From the NCBI GenBank assembly GCA_001430745.1, contig KQ482042.1, positions 2,748,351-2,762,485 of the forward strand: a stretch of DNA of 14,135 nucleotides, read 5' to 3'. Origin of the DNA: Auxenochlorella pyrenoidosa (taxonomy: Eukaryota; Chlorophyta; Trebouxiophyceae; Chlorellales; Chlorellaceae). Below are positions 9,301-14,135 of the stretch, one piece after another. The notes below the pieces were generated by a model, which was not told where the DNA came from, did no database searches, and saw only the letters and a program-made list of their open reading frames with translations. Position numbers and translations under genes: made by a program. How positions within the stretch are numbered: the first letter of the stretch is position 1; each line of letters begins with the position of its first letter.

Positions 9301-12300
9301 ACACGCTGCACTGGCATCGCAGTCCCCGGATCTACACGCGCAGCCTGCAGTGCCAGCCCCTAGCTGCTGCATGGGTGGGCCCGAAGCCTGCAGGGGCCCG
9401 CTCACTTGCGGGTGTGGCTGTTGACGGGTATGTTTAGCATGGAGTAGACCCAGGCCTCGCGGCTCTGCGCGGGGAGGGGGGTGGCGCCGAGCAGGCTGGG
9501 GCTGGGGCAGAGGCGTGGACAACAATGCATGCGGCACGCTTCTCTTGTTCTGGAGCTCGAGAGAGTGGATGCAGGGCCGCCGGCTGGCTACCAGCAGGGC
9601 GCCCCACCTTGGTCCACACCGGCCACGTCCCGTTGTAGTCTGCATTGTGCCCGGGGAGCGCCAGAGGGGAGGGATTCATACCGCAGCAGCAATCTGCAGC
9701 AGCCCTCACAATGCAGTCCGTGCTCCCAGGCGCAGCGCAAGCGCCGCCTGCATGCCCGGGGCCCCGCTCACCCGCGTTGTGCGCCACGTACATGGCACGC
9801 ACAGGCAGCTCAGGGGGCAGGTAGACTAGGCTGAGCGCGCCATGGTAGTCGTGGAACTGGCTTGTGTGTGGGGGGGGGAGGGGGGGCAGTTGGGCAGAGG
9901 GCGGCATGGTCAGGACGAGTGGCCCGCACAGGCTGGTGGGAGTGCTGCAGCTGCAGTCGCACTCGGACTGGCACCTCAACCGCAGCCCCCCGGCCCACCT
10001 GGAGGGAGCGCACACCCAGCTCCTTGACCACGTGCGCCACCGCCTGGTTGAACACCGAGAAGAAGGTCAGCTCCTCCTCCTCGCTGCGGCGCAAGGAGGG
10101 GTGTGGGGCAGGCGAGCGGGATGGCCTGAGCGACCGATATGCACGCCCAGGCCCGTCGACTTGCTGCCTGTGCAGCCGGCAGGCCGCCCTGCCTGCTCCC
10201 TCATCCAGCTGCCGCCACCGCGACGTCTCCTTGCCTGCCATGCTTGTAGATTGTGCCACGGGTGCGGTGCCTGAACACGTCACAGGCGAGGAGCAGGAAG
10301 AAGACGGGCGGGCGCCCAGCCTTGTCGGGCCCGGCGCCGTCGGTGGAGGAGGCCACGTACACGTTCACCAGGTGCTTGGTGCCGCCCGCCTGCGTGTGGC
10401 AGGGTTGGTGTGGGAAGGTTTATCTCTTTTGCGCGGGCCGGGCGGTGGCCATTCGCTCAGCTGTGCACTGTGCATCCCTGGACGGCATCCCCTGCAATTC
10501 CTTTGGTGGCGGCGAGCAGGCCCCCCCTGCAGCCGTGGGCCCCCTCACAAAGGCGGGCACAGTGGCCATGGTGGCTGGTCCAGCAGCGCGACCTCGCCGC
10601 CCTCGGTGAAGAAGGGGCGGTACATGGGGGCGCACAGCAGCATGGGGCGGGTGGTGTGCCGCACAAAGGTGTCCACCACCTGCGCAGGCAGGGGGGGGGA
10701 GTGTTTACAGGATCACTGCGAGGGGGAGTGTGCACAGGATCAGCGCAGCGCGGGAAAGCTGGGCGCAGTGGGCTGGGGCAGGAGGGGCATGCCAGGCCTC
10801 GGCGTCAGCCCCCGTGCTCCCCCCCTGCACTCGCCTTGCCCAGGCCGCCATACATCAGCTGGCTGTCCAGCCCCAGGTGGGGCACGCTGTACTCCAGGGC
10901 CACGTGCATGACAATCCTGGGATCGGCCTGCGGGCAGCAGCAGCGCAGGGGGCTTTCACATGGGGCATAGCCCTCCTCCCGCGAGTGCGCTGGCTTGCCG
11001 TGGGAACCAAGTGGCAAGATTGTGTCGCTCGGCAATGAGACTGGCTGCCTCCCCGCCAGCTGCGCCGCACCAGCGACCCATCAGCAGGGGAAACCGTCGA
11101 TGCCCACCCAGGCAGCTCGCATGACAGACACCCTTGAAGGCGGCTGCCACGTGCATCAACACACTGTGCACCACTGGCAGCCGCACTGACCTTGAGGCAC
11201 TCCACCAGCTCGTGCACCGCGGGGCAGGGCAGGCGGCGCTCCAGCACCTCCAGCCCCTCCTTGGAGTAGTCCTTGGCCAGGCAGAGCGAGTCCTGGATGT
11301 CGCACACGTCTGCATGGGGGGCACCGCGCCCGAACGAGGGCGCCGAGGCAGGCACGGAGGGGTGGGTGTGCAGGCGGGCGATCCACAACCGGCAGAGCGG
11401 ACGGGCAGGGGCGGTGCGCAGGCAGCCGGCACTAGCAACTGCAGACTGCTGCAGTTGAAACATTTTCCTTGACCCTGAACCCATTGTAACGTGAGGCTGC
11501 GCTACTGAGGTCTTGGGTGGAGCAGCCCCCGCCCCCTGGCCCCTCACCGAGCGAGCCGATGGCCTCGATGGGCAGGGAGTAGTCGCGCTCCCCCTCTGGC
11601 TGCCAGGTCAGGGACTGGGACTGCGCCAGCTGGCACCGGCCAAGCCCCTCCTTCATGGACCCGAACTTGTCCAGATCCTCGGAGCTCTCCGGAGACTCGC
11701 TCCAGCCAGGCTTGCTGCTGCCTGCGGACGAGGCGGCCGCGGCGGCCGCCGCCCACGCCGCGGCCAGATCATCCGCCGTCGCGCTGCTCCTGGGGCTGGT
11801 CGGCGCTGAGCAGCGGCCTAGGCTGCTGCGCAGGCACTGCGGCAGGCAGGTGTCCAGGGTCTTGCGGGAGGCCGCCGCTGCCAGCTGGATGGCCCCCCGG
11901 GGGGGCGCCTTGACCAGCCAGCAGTGGATGGCCCACATGGCAACCGGGGCGGCCGCGGCAATGGTAGACAGCGTGACGACCAGGCCGCGTTGCCACAGCT
12001 TCTGCGGAGGGGCAACAACCATACGGGGGGGAGGCCAGGGCCAGGAAGTGCAGGAGGCTCACAGGGTGGCAGGTCTGGACTACAGGGCGGTGCCAGATGG
12101 ACCACGCAGCTGACGCCGATGCCTCGTTAGCACCAGACCCTGGGCAGGGCCAGGGCCGCTCACGGGGCGGGCCTCAACGGGCTGGAAGAAGACAGCCGGC
12201 CTGAGCCAGCGCTGGGTGACCAGGATGAGCGGCTCGTTGGCGGGGGAGGGTGGCACCTCGGCAGCTCCATCCTGCGACACTGTGACGCAGATCTGCAGAG

Positions 12301-14135
12301 CAAGGGTAGGGGCGGGTGGAGGAGTGGGTCCAAGGCAAAACATGGGCGCCCTGTAGCAGCCAGCGTGGCAAAGCGCCGCAGCCACGGCGCTGCCGCAGCC
12401 GCGGCTTGCCCACGCTTTCGCATGCCTGGCAAGGCGGCGAGCAGCCGGGCGCTGTCCAGGGCAGCTCACCCCGCTTCCCAGCGCGTCACACAGCGCGGCC
12501 CCCGCCATATGGTCCAGGCCGCGCAGGGAATAGGCGGCAGGGCGGGGGTAGTCCGGGGTGAAGTTGCCGCTGGTCAGCACTGCCAGGAGCTCGGGCCCAT
12601 GGCTGAACACATAGGTGTTGTGGTCCGCCATTACCTCTGCAGGGGGAGGGGGGCTGGGTGGGAGAGCCCGGCAGCGGTCAGCCTGTGCACTGGACTTGGC
12701 TTTGACTGCAACCCCTGCGGGCGTACATGGCTGAGCTTCCATGGAAGGCCAGGAGGGAAGCCTCGCACCTTTCATGGTGTGCTGAGTTAGGTTCATCCAC
12801 CATCGATACCTGCAATCGCAGCAGGGTTTCATGATGGTGGCTGACGCGAGCAGATTATTGCTAAAGCCAACACCCTGTGCAGGACCTGCCTGCCTAGCTG
12901 CCCCCTGAAGTCTGCCACCCACTAGGCTGACCACCTGTCCCCCCTGCCTGCCCGCCAGCCAGCCGCGAATGCGGGTTGCAACCAGGCTCCTCACCAGCCC
13001 AGGGTTCGGATGTAGGTGTACATGGGGTGCGACCGGTCGTAGCCGGCCTCCCACAGCGGGGCGCGGTTGGCGTCGTCTGCAGCGCTGCCCGCCATGCCCT
13101 GCTCCGCGCCATAGTAGCTTGAGTCGGGGGCGGGGCAGCGGGACAAAGGCGGGGGGCTGGCCCCAGGGGCTGGCGTACCAATCCAGGCATGTCACAGATC
13201 CGAATCTGCCCAATGACGCGTGCGCATGCAGAGCCTGTTGTGTCAGGAAGCGGGCCGGCTGCGCAGGGGGCTTGGCGCGACCTAGGAATAGGCCCTGCTC
13301 ACATGCCGGGGATGGACTCGGAGAGCAGGGTGAAGGCCAGGGCATTGCGGTACGCCGCCATGTCGTTCCTGCAGGCATGCCAGGAAGCCAGGCTTTGCCA
13401 CTCTGCGGCCTGTCGACTGCGGCAACCTGTGTGTTGCCCCCTTGTCTGGCAACCCGAATGTCCCCCCGCAGGCACCGACAAAGGGCCGCAGGTGGCGCGC
13501 CGCCGAAACCCCGACCTGAGGGCGAGGAAGCGGTCGGTGTCGTGGTTTTCGCAGAAGACGGCTGTGTAGCGGGTGTCAACCCCAAAGTTGTGCAGGAACT
13601 GGCGGTCCTGGGTGATCTGCAGGCAGGGGCGGGGAGAGGGCATGGGTGAGGTGGGCGCATTTGGTGGCATATGCACCCGCCCGAGGAGCAAGGGTGTCAA
13701 GGTGCAGCTTTGCGGGCAAGGCATGCAGACAGGCGTCGAAGGACCACTGAGCACCGCAGTTGAGTGCCCATCTGCTGTCTGCGAAGGCAGCCGCAGCTGC
13801 AGAAGCCTGCGCAGCCCCATTGTTCTGACCCGCTGGCAGCCGCTCTCGCTGTCGGCTCCTGGAGCGCCCGGTGCGAAGCAGGAGATGATGGCCGTGTGCA
13901 TCTCGAACGACTGGTAGCTGTACTCGGACCCGTTGCGTGCTGCAGGTGGGCTGGGCTGGGGAGTGGTGCGTGAGCTGCACTGCAGTTGTGCTGGGGCGCA
14001 GGGCCTGCCCCATCACAACGCTGCTGTGGGACACGCAGCATGCACCAGCGTGTCCACCTGTGCACAAAGTAGCGTGCTGTTTGAGGCAGGCATAACCAGC
14101 CTTTCCATGCAGCCGCCCTGTCGCCGCCGGCGCCG
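3546..14135 (-). CDS. AGS1: Alpha-1,3-glucan synthase-like protein (GH13 - TM - GT5 - multipass membrane), 5' end outside window
   Basis: Thirty-four exons in transcript order: 13830-13939, 13516-13616, 13303-13368, 12995-13117, 12769-12809, 12470-12636, 12164-12292, 11548-12001, 11191-11309, 10835-10927, 10593 (or 10549)-10679, 10235-10389, 9999-10083, 9772-9856, 9608-9639, 9406-9464, 9064-9174, 8251-8437, 7971-8084, 7747-7810, 7478-7564, 7188-7280, 6876-6945, 6547-6757, 6273-6386, 5945-6086, 5676-5797, 5454-5532, 5088-5233, 4805-4929, 4533-4614, 4185-4343, 3870-4019 and 3546-3710, with the stop (TGA) at 3546-3548. Reading frame carries through every junction, with one donor ambiguous. That continuity is the main reason for calling one gene rather than separate amylase, starch synthase and membrane genes. 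The domain order is that of fungal Ags1/Mok1, which make cell-wall alpha-1,3-glucan at the plasma membrane. About 1,390 residues are visible, against roughly 2,400 in fungi; the start of GH13 and any signal peptide are missing. The substrate and linkage are inferred, not shown. The least certain borders are the first exon's donor and those near 10550, 7478 and 6273. Confidence 0.78.
8438..9063 (-). other. Longest intron of the glucan-synthase-like gene, carrying a fold-back repeat
   Basis: This 626-base intron separates the exon ending ..IARYAD (9064-9174) from the exon starting SRDKFSMF (8251-8437). The donor reads AG|GCGAGT, a GC-type donor, and the acceptor is GCGCAG. Joining them gives ARYADRSRDKFSMFWQL, which matches the fungal family without a gap, so this border is well supported. 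No coding signal is seen inside. The centre, about 8580-8880, is less GC-rich than the rest and palindromic (listed separately). Confidence 0.72.
8651..8820. repeat. Imperfect inverted (fold-back) repeat within an intron
   Basis: The core is a hairpin. GGCTGAAAG at 8719-8727 pairs with CTTTCAGCC at 8742-8750 over a 14-base loop, and outside it TCCGTTGAG (8711-8719) faces CTCAACGGA (8758-8766). The match continues imperfectly outward: AAGGGCCGGA near 8668-8677 faces TCCGGCCTT near 8784-8792, and AATTGAGGCGGCGAAAG near 8654-8670 faces CTTCCCGCCCGCAAAAT near 8791-8807. The octamer CTCAACGG or its complement occurs five times (8699, 8712, 8758, 8906, 8930). AAATGCGCATTT at about 8677-8688 is a perfect palindrome. 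It could be a degenerate MITE, a hairpin RNA precursor, or only a structured intron. Confidence 0.6.
10695..10747. repeat. Two-copy tandem repeat, period 27 bases, in an intron
   Basis: Two adjacent copies of a GGGGGAGTGT-(T/G)-(T/C)-ACAGGATCA unit lie at about 10695-10721 and 10722-10747. They differ at a few positions and are offset by 27 bases. They sit in the intron between exons 10835-10927 and the exon ending at 10679. This is probably a recent local duplication with no evident function. Confidence 0.65.
11548..12001 (-). other. Transmembrane linker exon between GH13 and GT5
   Basis: The largest exon recognised in the gene (454 bases, about 151 codons). It starts with a basic KLWQRG, then one hydrophobic helix (LVVTLSTIAAAAPVAMWAIH), as expected for the single membrane pass that puts GH13 outside and GT5 inside. 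The rest is low-complexity Ala/Ser- and Glu/Asp-rich sequence with an Ala run near 11725-11765, ending in YSLPIEAIGSL where GT5 begins. In fungal Ags proteins I recall a much longer segment between GH13 and GT5; here it is compact. The basic residues before the helix and acidic tract after it do not settle the topology alone. Confidence 0.68.
12164..13939 (-). other. GH13 alpha-amylase-like domain, C-terminal part, with domain C
   Basis: Seven exons (13830-13939 to 12164-12292). Exon 13516-13616 encodes VDTRYTAVFCENHDTDRFLA, with the GH13 conserved region IV; the Asp of ENHD is the transition-state stabiliser in the family. Next come RNALAFTLLSESIPGIYYGA and EQGMAGSAADDANRAPLW, matching the end of the barrel in fungal-type alpha-amylases (..IPI.Y.G.EQ...G..DPANR..LW). 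The three exons 12769-12809, 12470-12636 and 12164-12292 then encode a beta-rich segment (NTYVFSHGPELLAVLTSGNF ... ICVTVSQDG) like the amylase C domain. Regions I-III, with the nucleophile and acid/base, lie beyond 14135, so activity cannot be judged. In fungal Ags this domain is extracellular and is thought to process or join glucan chains. The donor of the first exon (CGG|GTCAGA at 13830) fits the phase but is not otherwise confirmed. Confidence 0.78.
13940..14135 (-). other. Probable intron sequence upstream of the first recognised exon
   Basis: The acceptor CTGCAG lies at 13940-13945. The upstream exon must end with one base of a codon. Nothing in the remaining 190 bases could be matched to the GH13 domain. 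A CAG acceptor-like site near 14056-14060 could mark another short exon, but no family motif supports it, so I leave it unassigned. Confidence 0.45.

Larger units (their letters stand above)
6547..11309 (-). other. GT5 glycosyltransferase domain, alpha-1,3-glucan synthase type
   Basis: Sixteen exons (11191-11309 down to 6547-6757) give a full GT5 domain. Recognisable blocks in order: RIVMHVALEYS and YGGLGKVV (10835-10927 into 10679), the nucleotide-sugar loop equivalent; CDVFRHRTRGTIY (10235-10389); FNQAVAHVVKEL (9999-10083); FHDYHGALSLVYLP and YVAHNADYNGTWP (9856 to 9608); ENQKGLGVVAVIARYADRSR and FSMFWQLP (9174 to 8437); HRLLVFLGRITHQKGCDLI (7971-8084); VVGPIGDEYGEQA (7747-7810); DFFLCPSRFEPCGLADIEFG (7188-7280); and TGGLGKMPGWYY (6876-6945). 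The E-X7-E pair is present (Glu of FEPCG and Glu of DIEFG). Several blocks match fungal Ags rather than starch synthases, notably the HDYHG / HNA..NGTWP pair, MFWQLP against fungal IFWGL, and GGLGKMPGWYY against GGLGQMPGWWF (recalled from family knowledge). The domain should lie in the cytosol and use UDP- or ADP-glucose. Confidence 0.82.

Noticed and set aside
9862..10911. A 349-codon plus-strand open frame
   Set aside because: It lies opposite GT5 exons with strong motifs; its residue composition is typical of GC-rich shadow frames.
6547..11309. A plain plastid starch synthase gene
   Set aside because: Splice phases continue into a GH13-TM part upstream and a multipass membrane part downstream, and the EPCGLADIEFG and GGLGKMPGWYY blocks fit Ags proteins better.
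12080..13660. A 526-codon uninterrupted minus-strand reading frame
   Set aside because: It runs through several introns of the GH13 region. Only parts of it coincide with coding exons, and the intervening sequence has clear donor and acceptor sites; in such GC-rich DNA long stop-free frames arise by chance.
12164..13939. A separate alpha-amylase gene
   Set aside because: No stop codon follows the amylase C domain; its last exon splices in phase 0 into the exon with the transmembrane helix.

Overview
The window looks like nuclear DNA of an intron-rich, very GC-rich green alga, most likely a trebouxiophyte of the Chlorella/Micractinium kind. This is inferred from dense short introns, many small exons with GT/GC-AG borders, and plant- or fungus-like protein families with no bacterial operon features. 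No rRNA, tRNA, CRISPR array or intact transposon was recognised. Both genes lie on the minus strand, and both are cut by the window ends.

Left part (1-2570): the 5' half of a coiled-coil gene of the TPR/Mlp1/NUA nuclear-pore-basket family. Eight exons can be joined, with an ATG at 2568-2570. All seven introns are phase 0. The 3' end lies beyond base 1.

Middle (2571-3545): about 975 bases without a convincing gene and visibly less GC-rich than the flanks. They should hold the 3' UTR of the right-hand gene and the promoter and 5' UTR of the TPR-like gene.

Right part (3546 to beyond 14135): one very large gene, rebuilt here as 34 exons covering about 1,390 codons. In protein order it encodes the end of a GH13 alpha-amylase-like domain with its C-terminal beta domain, one transmembrane helix, a complete GT5 (glycogen/starch-synthase-type) glycosyltransferase domain, and about ten or more transmembrane helices ending at the stop codon. 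This is the layout of fungal cell-wall alpha-1,3-glucan synthases (Ags1/Mok1), not of plastid starch synthases. By analogy, cytosolic GT5 would polymerise glucose, the multipass region would export the chain, and the outer GH13 domain would remodel or join chains. Finding this in an apparent green alga is the main point of interest. Six of its introns appear to use GC-AG borders, and the longest intron holds an imperfect fold-back repeat.

The two genes show no obvious functional link; they are neighbours in the same orientation.
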